Assembly: GCA_020637985.1 (NCBI GenBank)
Contig: JACKJK010000008.1
Coordinates: forward strand, 124,001-188,000
DNA length: 64,000 nucleotides
Reading direction: 5' to 3'
DNA from: Rhodobiaceae bacterium
GTDB taxonomy: Bacteria > Pseudomonadota > Alphaproteobacteria > Rhizobiales > Tepidamorphaceae
Below, piece after piece: positions 41,158 through 49,270 of the stretch. The notes under the pieces were generated by a model. It worked only from the letters and a program-made list of their open reading frames with translations, did no database searches and was not told the origin of the DNA. The position numbers and the translations under genes were made by a program. Positions within the stretch are counted from its first letter, which is position 1. Each line of letters begins with the position of its first letter.

Positions 41158-41772
41158 ATGGCAGCCCGCCCGCGCCTGCTCGTCACCGGCTTCGGCGCCT
41201 TTCCCGGCGCGCCGGAAAATCCGACCGAAAGCCTCGTCAACGATTCGCGCATGGCAAAGGTGGCGCGGCTGAAGGGCGTCGAACTGATCGCCCAGGTGCT
41301 GCCGGTGGAATACGCGCTGCTCGACGAGTGGCACGACGCGCTCGACATCGTCCGGCCCGACGCGATCCTGCATTTCGGGCTGGCCGCGAGCGCCGAGACG
41401 ATCCGCATCGAGACGCGGGCGTTGAACAACGCAGCGACATACAGGGTAGACGCTGCGGGCCGGCTACCGACGCGCAGGCTGCACCCGCATGGTCGCGCCG
41501 TCCTGCGCGCGAACGTGCCCGTCGACGGGTTGATGCAGGCGATCCGGGCAACCGGGTTGTTCGTGCGCCGGTCGCACGACGCCGGCGACTACCTGTGCAA
41601 CGCGATCCTGTATTCCTCGCTTGCCTGGTGCGCCACCCGGCCCGGCGCGATGGCCGGGTTCATCCACGTACCGAGGCAGAGCGCGGAGGATCTGCGCCCC
41701 GCCTTCGAGGCGTCCATTGGCGCGCTCCTCACGCGCGTCGCTTCGCCTCGAACCGCTCCATCGCCCGGCTGA
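41158..41772 (+). CDS. pcp: Pyroglutamyl-peptidase I (C15 family)
   Basis: A 204-residue cytoplasmic cysteine peptidase that removes N-terminal pyroglutamate. The catalytic triad is visible as E80 (ASAETIRIE), C147 (GDYLCNAILY) and H170 (AGFIHVP), with the N-terminal TGFGAFPGAPENPT typical of the family. It starts 5 bp after meaB and is probably co-transcribed with it. Its last 44 bp overlap, tail to tail, the 3' end of the membrane-protein gene on the other strand. Confidence 0.9.
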   Translation: MAARPRLLVTGFGAFPGAPENPTESLVNDSRMAKVARLKGVELIAQVLPVEYALLDEWHDALDIVRPDAILHFGLAASAETIRIETRALNNAATYRVDAAGRLPTRRLHPHGRAVLRANVPVDGLMQAIRATGLFVRRSHDAGDYLCNAILYSSLAWCATRPGAMAGFIHVPRQSAEDLRPAFEASIGALLTRVASPRTAPSPG

Positions 41773-42148
41773 ACAGCGGTGCCAGCGCCATGATGGCAAG
41801 CCCGATAGGAAACAGGCTCCCCGCGATGATGTTGAAGGACTGCAGGTAGAGTCCGACCGGCTGGCGAAGGATGAAGAGCGCGAATACGCTCTCGATGGCG
41901 ATCAGCACCGCTGTGGCGATCACGCCCAGCGCGAGCAGCCATGCAACGCTGTATCCGGCCCCGAAACGCCGCGCCATCCAAGACCCGATCAGCGCCACGG
42001 TCGCGGTGACCAGGGGAAACTCGAGCTGGTGGCCGAACCGCTCGCCGAGATTCGGGATCAGGACCAGTTCGCGCAACATGCCGAATGCGAACCCGGCGCC
42101 GAAGGCGAGCGCGCCATAGAGCACGCCAAGGCGGAAAAGCCCGCTCAT
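41729..42148 (-). CDS. Four-helix integral membrane protein of unknown function
   Basis: A 139-residue protein with four hydrophobic segments (starting about residues 7, 45, 68 and 102) and a basic C-terminal tail (SRAMERFEAKRRA). I do not recognise a named family. The start ATG at 42148 lies 20 bp after the gcdH stop on the same strand, so the two are probably co-transcribed. The 3' end overlaps the convergent pcp gene by 44 bp. Confidence 0.75.
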   Translation of the reverse strand: MSGLFRLGVLYGALAFGAGFAFGMLRELVLIPNLGERFGHQLEFPLVTATVALIGSWMARRFGAGYSVAWLLALGVIATAVLIAIESVFALFILRQPVGLYLQSFNIIAGSLFPIGLAIMALAPLFSRAMERFEAKRRA

Positions 42149-42168
42149 GGCAGTGCCGTGTCCCGGTC

Positions 42169-43386
42169 TCAGAAGAACGCCTGCAGGCCGGTCTGCGCGC
42201 GCCCGAGGATCAGCGCGTGCACGTCGTGGGTGCCCTCGTAGGTGTTGACCGTCTCCAGGTTCGCCAGGTGGCGCATCACGTGGTACTCGTCCTGGATGCC
42301 GTTGCCGCCGTGCATGTCGCGCGCCATGCGGGCGATGTCGAGCGCCTTGCCGCAGTTGTTGCGCTTGACGATGGAGATCATCTCCGGCGCCATGCGCCCT
42401 TCCTCCAGCAGCCGTCCGACGCGCAGCGAGGCCTGCAGGCCGATGGTGATCTCGCACTGCATGTCGGCGAGCTTCTTCTGCACCAGCTGGGTCGCCGCCA
42501 GCGGCTTGCCGAACTGCTTGCGGTCGAGCGTGTACTGCCGCGCCCGGTGCCAGCAGTCCTCGGCCGCCCCCAGCGCGCCCCAGGAGATGCCGAAGCGTGC
42601 CCGGTTGAGACAGCCGAACGGCCCCTTCAGGCCCGACACGTTGGGCAGCAGCGCACTTTCGGGCACCTCGACGCCGTCCATGACGATCTCGCCGGTGATC
42701 GAGGCGCGCAGGCTCAGCTTGCCGCCGATCTTCGGCGCCGACAGCCCCTTCATGCCCTTCTCCAGCACGAAGCCGCGGATCGCCCCGTCGTCGGCGGTTG
42801 ATTTCGCCCACACCACGAAGACATCGGCGACCGGCGAGTTGGAAATCCACATCTTCGAGCCGGTCAGCCGGTAGCCGCCGTCGATCTTGTCGGCGCGCGT
42901 CTTCATGCCGCCGGGATCGGAGCCGGCGTCAGGCTCGGTCAGCCCGAAGCAGCCGGCGTATTCGCCGGTCGCCAGCTTCGGCAGGTACTTCTTGCGCTGC
43001 GTTTCGTCGCCGTAGGCGAAGATCGGGTACATCACCAGCGACGACTGAACGCTCATCACCGAGCGGAAGCCGCTGTCGACGCGCTCGACCTCACGCGCCA
43101 CGAGCCCGTAGGAGACGTAGGACGCGCCGGCGCAGCCGTAGTCCTCCGGCAGCGTCAGCCCGAGCAGCCCGAGTTCGCCCATCTCGTTGAACAGCGAACG
43201 GTCGAAGGTCTCGTTGCGGTAGGCGTCGATGATGCGCGGGGCGAGCTTCTCCTGCGCATAGGCGCGCGCGGTGTCGCGGATCAGGCGCTCGTCCTCGGTC
43301 AATTGATCGTCGAGCAGGAACGGGTCGTCCCACGTGAACGCCATCGGCTTGTCGGGGTGCGGTGCGGCCTTCGTCACGGCGCTCAT
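42169..43386 (-). CDS. gcdH: Glutaryl-CoA dehydrogenase (acyl-CoA dehydrogenase family)
   Basis: A 405-residue FAD enzyme that oxidises and decarboxylates glutaryl-CoA to crotonyl-CoA in lysine and tryptophan breakdown. The FAD/substrate motifs GCFGLTEPDAGSDPGGM and GSKMWISNSPVADVFVVWAK are present, and the catalytic glutamate is in NTYEGTHDVHALILGRA. RMARDMHGGNGIQDEY is characteristic of glutaryl-CoA dehydrogenases. The start at 43386 follows GGGAG. No glutarate pathway partners lie adjacent. Confidence 0.92.
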   Translation of the reverse strand: MSAVTKAAPHPDKPMAFTWDDPFLLDDQLTEDERLIRDTARAYAQEKLAPRIIDAYRNETFDRSLFNEMGELGLLGLTLPEDYGCAGASYVSYGLVAREVERVDSGFRSVMSVQSSLVMYPIFAYGDETQRKKYLPKLATGEYAGCFGLTEPDAGSDPGGMKTRADKIDGGYRLTGSKMWISNSPVADVFVVWAKSTADDGAIRGFVLEKGMKGLSAPKIGGKLSLRASITGEIVMDGVEVPESALLPNVSGLKGPFGCLNRARFGISWGALGAAEDCWHRARQYTLDRKQFGKPLAATQLVQKKLADMQCEITIGLQASLRVGRLLEEGRMAPEMISIVKRNNCGKALDIARMARDMHGGNGIQDEYHVMRHLANLETVNTYEGTHDVHALILGRAQTGLQAFF

Positions 43387-43644
43387 GGTGTTTCTCCCGG
43401 TTGGATGTCCTTGCAAAGACCAATAGTCCGGCGCGGCAATGCGGGCAAGCTTCGCGCCGAGCAGGGCAGGCCTGCGCGCCCGGTGCCGGTGGTGGCGGGC
43501 AAAGCCGGCAAGACAGGTGTTGCACCCTTGCCACCTTGTCGCGCCGATTTGCCGCGCAGGCCATTCGGACCTTGCCCGCAGGCCGCTCGCTGCCTACAGA
43601 TGGACGACCTAGCGAATTTGCGCGATTCTCGGGGACAACGCGCC

Positions 43645-44478
43645 ATGAAGAAATTCCTTCCGATCCTGACCGCCGCGGCCATGGGCGCCCTTGCGCTGCC
43701 CGCATCGGCCACCGATTTCATCGGCAAGAGCAACATCGACTTCTTCTATGCCGAGCTCGAGGGCGGCTACGCGGTCTTCGGCGGCGCACCGCTCAACGAG
43801 GGTTCTGCTTCGGAACTGCAGCCGCCGGCGGGTGCATACGGCACCGCATTGCTCGGCCACGTTTCGATCGATGACGGCATCATCGGTGGCTATGTCGATC
43901 GTGCCGAATTGTGGTTCAGCTATTTCGACCACGGTGACGATACCAACGCGGGCGGGTCTATCAGTTTCGACCGGAACTACTGGGAAGTCGGCACGCGCTT
44001 CCAGCATTATTATGACCAGAACGCCGCCAACAAGATGATGTGGGGCTTCGAGCCGTTCTATGGCGAATTCTCCGCCACTGCCAACCAGGTGGCGCCTGTC
44101 AATCGCGGCGTGATCGACCAGTCCATCTACGGCGCCATGCTCTCGTTTGAATCCGAGCGGATGATCTCGCCGTCGACGATGCTGCTGCTGCGTGCTGCGG
44201 GAGGCGTCTATGGTTCGAGCGCGGACTACAACCTGACAGGGGGCACCACGGCCAGCGACAGCGACACGACCGCTGGCTTCAGGGGGCAACTGGCCATCGG
44301 CCTCAAGCGCCAGTTGAACGCGCGCACGAGTGTCGGTGTCATCGGCCGGGTGGACTATTTCTCCGCCGTTGCCGTGCCGGATTTGGCGACGGGGAATACT
44401 ACCTTGCGCAACGACGGTCTCGTCGACGCGTCGATCGGCATCAACCTGAACTACATCTTCGCCGGCATCTACGAATAG
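43645..44478 (+). CDS. Outer-membrane beta-barrel-like exported protein
   Basis: A 277-residue protein with a signal peptide (about residues 1-22, ASA/TD) and a mature part made of alternating beta-strands rich in aromatic and Gly residues, ending in the aromatic-containing strand NLNYIFAGIYE, as expected for an outer-membrane barrel. It may be a small porin-like or structural outer-membrane protein. No family was recognised. A good terminator follows 24 bp after the stop. Confidence 0.78.
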   Translation: MKKFLPILTAAAMGALALPASATDFIGKSNIDFFYAELEGGYAVFGGAPLNEGSASELQPPAGAYGTALLGHVSIDDGIIGGYVDRAELWFSYFDHGDDTNAGGSISFDRNYWEVGTRFQHYYDQNAANKMMWGFEPFYGEFSATANQVAPVNRGVIDQSIYGAMLSFESERMISPSTMLLLRAAGGVYGSSADYNLTGGTTASDSDTTAGFRGQLAIGLKRQLNARTSVGVIGRVDYFSAVAVPDLATGNTTLRNDGLVDASIGINLNYIFAGIYE

Positions 44479-44501
44479 CCGCGCGCCGCATCCCGAAATG
44501 A

Positions 44502-44535
44502 AAAGGCCGGTCCTGCGACCGGCCTTTCGTTTTTT
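44502..44535 (+). terminator. Strong Rho-independent terminator
   Basis: A perfect 11-bp stem AAAGGCCGGTC/GACCGGCCTTT with loop CTGC is followed by CGTTTTTT. It ends the outer-membrane protein gene and may also serve msrB on the other strand, where the T-tract is weaker. Confidence 0.92.
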
Positions 44536-44553
44536 CATCGACTGCCTGTAGCG

Positions 44554-44973
44554 TCACGTCTCCGGCTCGAAATCCAGCGCGTGGCCGTTGATGCAGTAGC
44601 GTAGACCCGTCGGCTGCGGCCCATCCGGGAAGACATGACCCAGATGGGCGTCGCACGCCGCGCAGCGCACTTCGGTACGCCGCATGAACCATGACCGGTC
44701 GTCATGCTCGGCAACCGCCGTCTCGCCGACGGGCCGCGTGTAGCTTGGCCAGCCGGTGCCGGAATCGAACTTGTCTCCCGACGCAAACAGCGGCTCACCG
44801 CAGCACACGCACGTGTAGATACCCGCCGCCTTCTCGTCCCAGTGCGGTCCGGTGAAGGCACGCTCCGTCCCGTGCTGGCGCGTGATGCGGTACTGCTCCG
44901 GCGTCAATTGCTGGCGCCATTCCGCATCGCTTCTGGAAACCCTTGGCGGCGGCATCTTTTCGGATTTGGACAT
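44554..44973 (-). CDS. msrB: Peptide-methionine (R)-S-oxide reductase
   Basis: A 139-residue cytoplasmic MsrB that reduces methionine-R-sulfoxide in proteins. Zinc-binding pairs CVCC and CAAC and the catalytic cysteine in GLRYCINGHALDFEP are present, as are GTGWPSY and GHVFPDGP. The start at 44973 fits the family N-terminus (MSKSEK); the longer upstream frame has no similarity. It is a stand-alone gene, divergent from the antiporter operon. Confidence 0.95.
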   Translation of the reverse strand: MSKSEKMPPPRVSRSDAEWRQQLTPEQYRITRQHGTERAFTGPHWDEKAAGIYTCVCCGEPLFASGDKFDSGTGWPSYTRPVGETAVAEHDDRSWFMRRTEVRCAACDAHLGHVFPDGPQPTGLRYCINGHALDFEPET

Positions 44974-45175
44974 TGTCTTGCGTCCCTTGCTCGATTGGCG
45001 GCTACTGGATAGTAGGTATGGTGTGTGGTATCCCACACAAGGGAATTCGATTCGCATTGACGTGAATGTGAATACGCCCGTTGGTTGCAGTTCGCGCCTG
45101 TGAAAAAATACCAGATGATTCGTGTCCTTGTCGGCACGGGCGGCGGGAATGGCAAAACGGGCGAGGGGGGAATAC

Positions 45176-45688
45176 ATGGGTGCAGGGCGTTCAGCGCTCT
45201 CCAATACCTTTCGGGCAGCTGCCTTGTTCGCCGTCCTGTACGGCTACTGGCTGCTGTTGTCGGGTCATTATACCGTCTGGCTGCTAGCCGCCGGTGCGAT
45301 CACCGCTGCCATCACTGCGGCATGGGCGCTGAGGCTCGGCCTCTCTGACAGCGAGGGCACCCCGGTCCACCTCATCGTGAACGCTGTCGTCTACTGGCCG
45401 TGGCTTGTCGTCGAGATCATCAAGGCGGCGATCGACGTCAGCTGGCGCATTGTCCATCCCGCGTTGCCGATATCCCCTGACCTGCGCCGCTTCAAGGCGA
45501 CCCAGAAGACCGCGGAAGGGCTCACCACCTACGCCAATTCGATCACCCTGACGCCGGGCACGATTTCGGTGCTGGTCGACTGGGAACATCACGAGATCGT
45601 GGTGCACGGCCTGTCGCGCGACGGTCTCGACGGTCTCGACGCTGGCGACATGGACGCCCGGGTCACCCGCTTCGAGGGAGGGAAGTGA
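45176..45688 (+). CDS. mrpE: Cation/proton antiporter subunit E (MrpE/MbhA-like)
   Basis: A 170-residue membrane subunit, first gene of the operon. Two or three N-terminal helices (residues 9-60) are followed by the conserved soluble MNHE segment, with TYANSITLTPGTISV and DWEHHEIVVHGL. It belongs to the small-subunit module of Mrp antiporters and of archaeal Mbh/Mbs complexes. The ATG at 45176 has the ribosome-binding site GAGGGGGG. The TGA overlaps the next ATG by one base, indicating translational coupling. Confidence 0.92.
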   Translation: MGAGRSALSNTFRAAALFAVLYGYWLLLSGHYTVWLLAAGAITAAITAAWALRLGLSDSEGTPVHLIVNAVVYWPWLVVEIIKAAIDVSWRIVHPALPISPDLRRFKATQKTAEGLTTYANSITLTPGTISVLVDWEHHEIVVHGLSRDGLDGLDAGDMDARVTRFEGGK

Positions 45689-45969
45689 TGTTCGTCGCCG
45701 CAACCCTCGCCGTCCTGGTGTCGCTCGTCCTGCTCGTGGTGCGTGCGCTGAAGGGGCCGACGGTGTTCGACCGGTTGGTCGCCGCCAATTCCATCGGCAC
45801 GGACGCCATTCTGCTTCTCGCGGTCGTCGGGTTCCTGACCGGTCGCCCGGAGTTCCTCGATATTGCGATCACTTACGCCCTGCTCAACCTGATCGGGACG
45901 CTCGCCGTGCTGAAGTACTTCCGCTTTGGCGACCTTGCCCATTCGGGCGGCGAAGAGCCGGAGGATTGA
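45688..45969 (+). CDS. mrpF: Cation/proton antiporter subunit F (MrpF/MbhB-like)
   Basis: A 93-residue protein with three membrane helices and the typical MrpF motif GPTVFDRLVAANSIGTDAILL, plus LDIAITYALLN. It forms part of the sodium-translocation module at the E-F-G end of Mrp complexes. The acidic C-terminal tail (GGEEPED) is cytoplasmic by prediction. The ATG at 45688 overlaps the mrpE stop; a GTG three bases earlier is an alternative. Confidence 0.92.
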   Translation: MFVAATLAVLVSLVLLVVRALKGPTVFDRLVAANSIGTDAILLLAVVGFLTGRPEFLDIAITYALLNLIGTLAVLKYFRFGDLAHSGGEEPED

Positions 45970-45973
45970 TCGC

Positions 45974-46423
45974 ATGCAGATCGTGATCGACATTCTCAGC
46001 TTCGTCCTGCTCGCCGCCGGCGGCGTCTTCATGGTCATCAGCGCGGTCGGCGTGAACCGCATGCCCGACATCTACACGCGCCTGCACGCGGCCTCCGTCG
46101 CCGACACGCTGGGCGCCGGCCTGCTGATCGCCGGCATGATGTTGCAGGCCGGGCCGACGCTGGTCACCGCCAAGCTGGTGATGATCCTGGCGATCCTGTT
46201 CTTCTCCGGTCCCGTCGCCGGCCACGCCGTGGCGCGCGCGGCCCTTGCCGCCGGCGTGCGCCCGCACGTCGACCACCCCGAGGAATCGGCGGATGCCTGC
46301 GGCGCCGATTTCAACGTCGAGGCCGTGCCGCACGAGACCGTGCGCGACGACGTCAAGCTGATCCGTTCGCTCAAAGGTCTGCGCCCGGCCGGCCGCGCGG
46401 CAAAGGCAAAGGCGAAGGGGTAG
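45974..46423 (+). CDS. mrpG: Cation/proton antiporter subunit G (MrpG/MbhC-like)
   Basis: A 149-residue protein with three helices and the MrpG core VNRMPDIYTRLHAASVADTLGAG, then GPVAGHAVARAA. A longer-than-usual hydrophilic C-terminus (about residues 95-149) ends in a Lys/Ala-rich stretch (GRAAKAKAKG). Typical MrpG subunits are near 110-120 aa, so the tail is an extension. It starts 4 bp after mrpF. Confidence 0.92.
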   Translation: MQIVIDILSFVLLAAGGVFMVISAVGVNRMPDIYTRLHAASVADTLGAGLLIAGMMLQAGPTLVTAKLVMILAILFFSGPVAGHAVARAALAAGVRPHVDHPEESADACGADFNVEAVPHETVRDDVKLIRSLKGLRPAGRAAKAKAKG

Positions 46424-46427
46424 GGCG

Positions 46428-46997
46428 ATGGAATCCTTCATCAACATGATCCTGCTGACCCTGCTCGCCGTGGTTACCCTCGGTGTCGTGCGGCTCAGGA
46501 ACCTGTTCGCCGTGGTCATCCTAGGCGGCATCTATTCCTTCCTGATGGCAAGCGTCCTCATCGTGCTCGATGCCGTCGACGTCTCGATGACGGAAGCCTC
46601 GGTCGGCGCCGGCATTTCGACCGTACTGATGCTGACGGTCCTCTACATGACACGTGTCGAGGAGGCGAAGCCGGTCCATACGCCGATCCTGCCGCTGTTC
46701 GTCGCCGGCGTGACAGGCGCCGTGCTCGTCTACGGCACCTGGGGGCTGCCGGCCTTCGGTCTCTCCGACACGCCGATCAACACCCACGTCGGCATGAGGT
46801 ACATGGAACTCTCCGTCCCCGACACAGGCATCCCGAACGTGGTCACCTCGGTGCTGGCCTCCTACCGCGGCTTCGACACCCTCGGCGAGACGACGGTGGT
46901 GTTTACCGCCGGCATCGGCGTGCTGCTGTTGCTGCGCCGCGGCGTCTCCCTTGCGCGCCTGCGCCGCAAGCAGCAGGAAGAGGAGAAGCCGTCATGA
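46428..46997 (+). CDS. Antiporter subunit equivalent to MrpA C-terminal/MbhD-MbhE region (DUF4040-like)
   Basis: A 189-residue protein with about five helices. The first half (VVRLRNLFAVVILGGIYSFLMA, then DVSMTEASVGAGISTVLML) matches the DUF4040/MbhD segment that is fused to the C-terminus of MrpA in classical Mrp operons. The second half (PNVVTSVLASYRGFDTLGETTVVFTAG) matches MbhE or the MrpB N-terminus-like piece. Its separate existence and its position between G and B are the Mbh-type arrangement. It overlaps mrpB by 4 bp. Confidence 0.88.
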   Translation: MESFINMILLTLLAVVTLGVVRLRNLFAVVILGGIYSFLMASVLIVLDAVDVSMTEASVGAGISTVLMLTVLYMTRVEEAKPVHTPILPLFVAGVTGAVLVYGTWGLPAFGLSDTPINTHVGMRYMELSVPDTGIPNVVTSVLASYRGFDTLGETTVVFTAGIGVLLLLRRGVSLARLRRKQQEEEKPS

Positions 46998-47413
46998 GGC
47001 TCGACGTCGTCCTCCGCGTCGTCACCAAGCTGATGCTTCCGTTCATGCTGGTGTTTGCGATCTACGTGCAGTTCCACGGCGACTACGGCCCCGGCGGCGG
47101 CTTCCAGGCCGGCGTGATCGCCGCTGCCGCGCTGATCCTCTATGCGTTGATGTTCGGCCTGTCGGCGGCCATGCGCGTCGTGCCGACATGGCTGGTCGAG
47201 AAGATGATCCCGATCGGCGTGATGATCTACGCCGGAACCGGCGTCGTCAGCATGTTCCTGCACGAGAACTTCCTCGACTATGACGCCTTGAACCATCACT
47301 CCCATGTGCATGCTCAGGAGTGGGGCGTGTTCATCGTCGAGGTCGGCGTGTTCGTCACCGTGTCGAGCACGATGATCGCCATCTTCTATGCCTTCGGCGG
47401 ACGCGGGCGGTAG
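46994..47413 (+). CDS. mrpB: Cation/proton antiporter subunit B (MrpB/MbhF-like)
   Basis: A 139-residue, four-helix MrpB-domain protein. The diagnostic motifs HGDYGPGGGFQAGVIAA and the late EWGVFIVEVGVFVTVSSTMIAIF are present. A His-rich loop (LNHHSHVHAQEW) lies between the last two helices. It starts with ATGA overlapping the previous stop and precedes mrpC by 10 bp. Confidence 0.92.
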   Translation: MRLDVVLRVVTKLMLPFMLVFAIYVQFHGDYGPGGGFQAGVIAAAALILYALMFGLSAAMRVVPTWLVEKMIPIGVMIYAGTGVVSMFLHENFLDYDALNHHSHVHAQEWGVFIVEVGVFVTVSSTMIAIFYAFGGRGR

Positions 47414-47423
47414 GGAGAGCGAG

Positions 47424-47792
47424 ATGGAAGTCCTGCAGGCGATTGCCGCCCACTACAACCACTGGATCACCATCTTCCTGATGGTCGCCGGGCTCTATGT
47501 CGTGGTTGCCCGCGGCAACATGATCAAGAAGCTGATCGGCCTGTCACTGTTCCAGACCTCGGTCTATCTGCTCTACATTTCGCCGGGCAAGATCCTTGGC
47601 GGCACCGCACCGATCATCGATCCGTCGATTGAAGTCTATTCCAATCCGCTGCCCCACGTTCTCATCCTCACCGCGATCGTCGTCGGCGTGGCAACGCTGG
47701 CGCTCGGCCTCGGCCTCGTCGTGCGCATCAACGAGGTCTATGGCTCCATCGAGGAGGATGAGATCTTCACCCGGGAAGACGACGACGAATGA
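47424..47792 (+). CDS. mrpC: Cation/proton antiporter subunit C (MrpC/NuoK-like, MbhG-like)
   Basis: A 122-residue protein homologous to NuoK of complex I, with three helices and the region GNMIKKLIGLSLFQTSVYLLYI carrying the usual lysines, followed by PLPHVLILTAIVVGVATLALGLGLVVRI. The acidic C-terminus (EEDEIFTREDDDE) is cytoplasmic. The ribosome-binding site GGGAG supports the ATG at 47424. The stop overlaps the next ATG (ATGA). Confidence 0.93.
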   Translation: MEVLQAIAAHYNHWITIFLMVAGLYVVVARGNMIKKLIGLSLFQTSVYLLYISPGKILGGTAPIIDPSIEVYSNPLPHVLILTAIVVGVATLALGLGLVVRINEVYGSIEEDEIFTREDDDE

Positions 47793-49270
47793 TCGAGCAC
47801 CACCTTCCCGTCCTGATCGTCCTGGTTCCGCTGTTCGGCGCCCTGCTGAGCTCGCTGACCCACCGCGGCTCCATCGCGTGGGGCGTCGCGCTGCTGGCGA
47901 CCGTGCTGACCCTTGCCGGCGCGATCGCGCTGTTGGCGCGCGTCACCCACGAAGGCGTGATTTCCTACGAGATAGGCGGCTGGGCGCCACCGGTTGGCAT
48001 CGAGTACCGCGTCGACATGGCCAACGCCCTGGTCATCCTCATCGTCGCTTCGATCGCGGCGGTGATCGTGCCCTATGCGCGCGTCAGCGTCGCCCGTGAA
48101 ATCGCCGCCGACCAGCACGCCTGGTTCTACACCATGTACCTGCTGTGCGTGACGGGCCTGATCGGCATCGCGGTCACCGGCGACGCGTTCAACGCGTTCG
48201 TGTTCCTCGAGGTGTCGTCGCTGGCCACCTACACGCTGATCGCGCTGGGGCCCAGCCGCCGGTCGCTGCTGTCGGCCTATCAATACCTCATCATGGGCAC
48301 GATCGGCGCCACCTTCTACATCATCGGCGTCGGCTTGCTGCTCACCATCACCGGGACGCTGAACTTCGTCGACCTGGCCGCGCGCATCGCAGATACGCAG
48401 TACGATCAGGCGCTGCTTGCCGCCTTCGCCTTTATCACCGTGGGCATCGGGCTGAAGCTGGCGCTGTTCCCGCTGCACGTATGGCTGCCCAACGCCTACG
48501 CCAAGGCGCCCTCGACGGGCACCGCGCTGCTCGCGTCCACCGCCACCAAGGTCGCGGTCTACCTGCTGGTGCGCATCTATTTCAGCGTCTTCGGCGTCGA
48601 CAAGATCATCGGCGACATACCGGTTCTGGAACTGCTGCTGATCCTCTCCATCGCGGCGATGTTCTTTGCTTCCATCGTCGCGGTGTTCGAGAAGAACGTG
48701 AAGCGACTACTCGCCTATTCCTCGGTGGCGCAGGTCGGCTACATGATCCTCGGCGTGTCGATGGCCACGACCACGGCCCTGACCGGCACGCTGGTGCACC
48801 TTGCCAACCATGCCCTGATGAAGGGCGCGGCCTTCCTCGCCATAGGCGCGGTCGCCTACCAGCTCGGCTCCGTCAGCCTCGACCGCATGAAGGGCGTTGG
48901 CCGTGTCATGCCGATCACCATGGGTTGTTTCGTCGTCGCGGGGCTCAGCCTCATCGGCGTTCCCGGCACGGTCGGCTTCATCTCGAAGTACTATCTCGTC
49001 ATCGCCGCCTTCGAGAAGGGCTGGTGGTGGCTCGCCTTCCTGATCGTCGCCAGTTCGCTGATCGCCGTGTTCTATGTCGGCCGTGTCGTCGAGGTGGCCT
49101 GGTTCTCCGCCCCCGATACCGAAGCCGCGGAGCTGCGCGATCCACCCCTGCTGATGCTCGTTCCCACCATCATCCTGGCGGCGGCCTGCGTGTTCTTCGG
49201 TGTTGACGCCTCGCTGACCGCGGGCCTTGCGGAAGGGGCGGCCAACGTCCTGTTTGGAGGCTACCAATGA
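47789..49270 (+). CDS. mrpD: Cation/proton antiporter subunit D, first NuoL/M/N-like paralogue
   Basis: A 493-residue, about 14-helix antiporter-like subunit. The complex I-type channel residues are visible: a glutamate in the TM5-equivalent helix (FNAFVFLEVSSLATY), a lysine in TM7/8 (IGLKLALFPLHVWLPNAYAKAPS) and the NVKRLLAYSSVAQVGYM motif. It pumps or exchanges protons for Na+ as part of the complex. Its stop overlaps the start of the second D-like gene by 4 bp. Confidence 0.95.
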   Translation: MIEHHLPVLIVLVPLFGALLSSLTHRGSIAWGVALLATVLTLAGAIALLARVTHEGVISYEIGGWAPPVGIEYRVDMANALVILIVASIAAVIVPYARVSVAREIAADQHAWFYTMYLLCVTGLIGIAVTGDAFNAFVFLEVSSLATYTLIALGPSRRSLLSAYQYLIMGTIGATFYIIGVGLLLTITGTLNFVDLAARIADTQYDQALLAAFAFITVGIGLKLALFPLHVWLPNAYAKAPSTGTALLASTATKVAVYLLVRIYFSVFGVDKIIGDIPVLELLLILSIAAMFFASIVAVFEKNVKRLLAYSSVAQVGYMILGVSMATTTALTGTLVHLANHALMKGAAFLAIGAVAYQLGSVSLDRMKGVGRVMPITMGCFVVAGLSLIGVPGTVGFISKYYLVIAAFEKGWWWLAFLIVASSLIAVFYVGRVVEVAWFSAPDTEAAELRDPPLLMLVPTIILAAACVFFGVDASLTAGLAEGAANVLFGGYQ

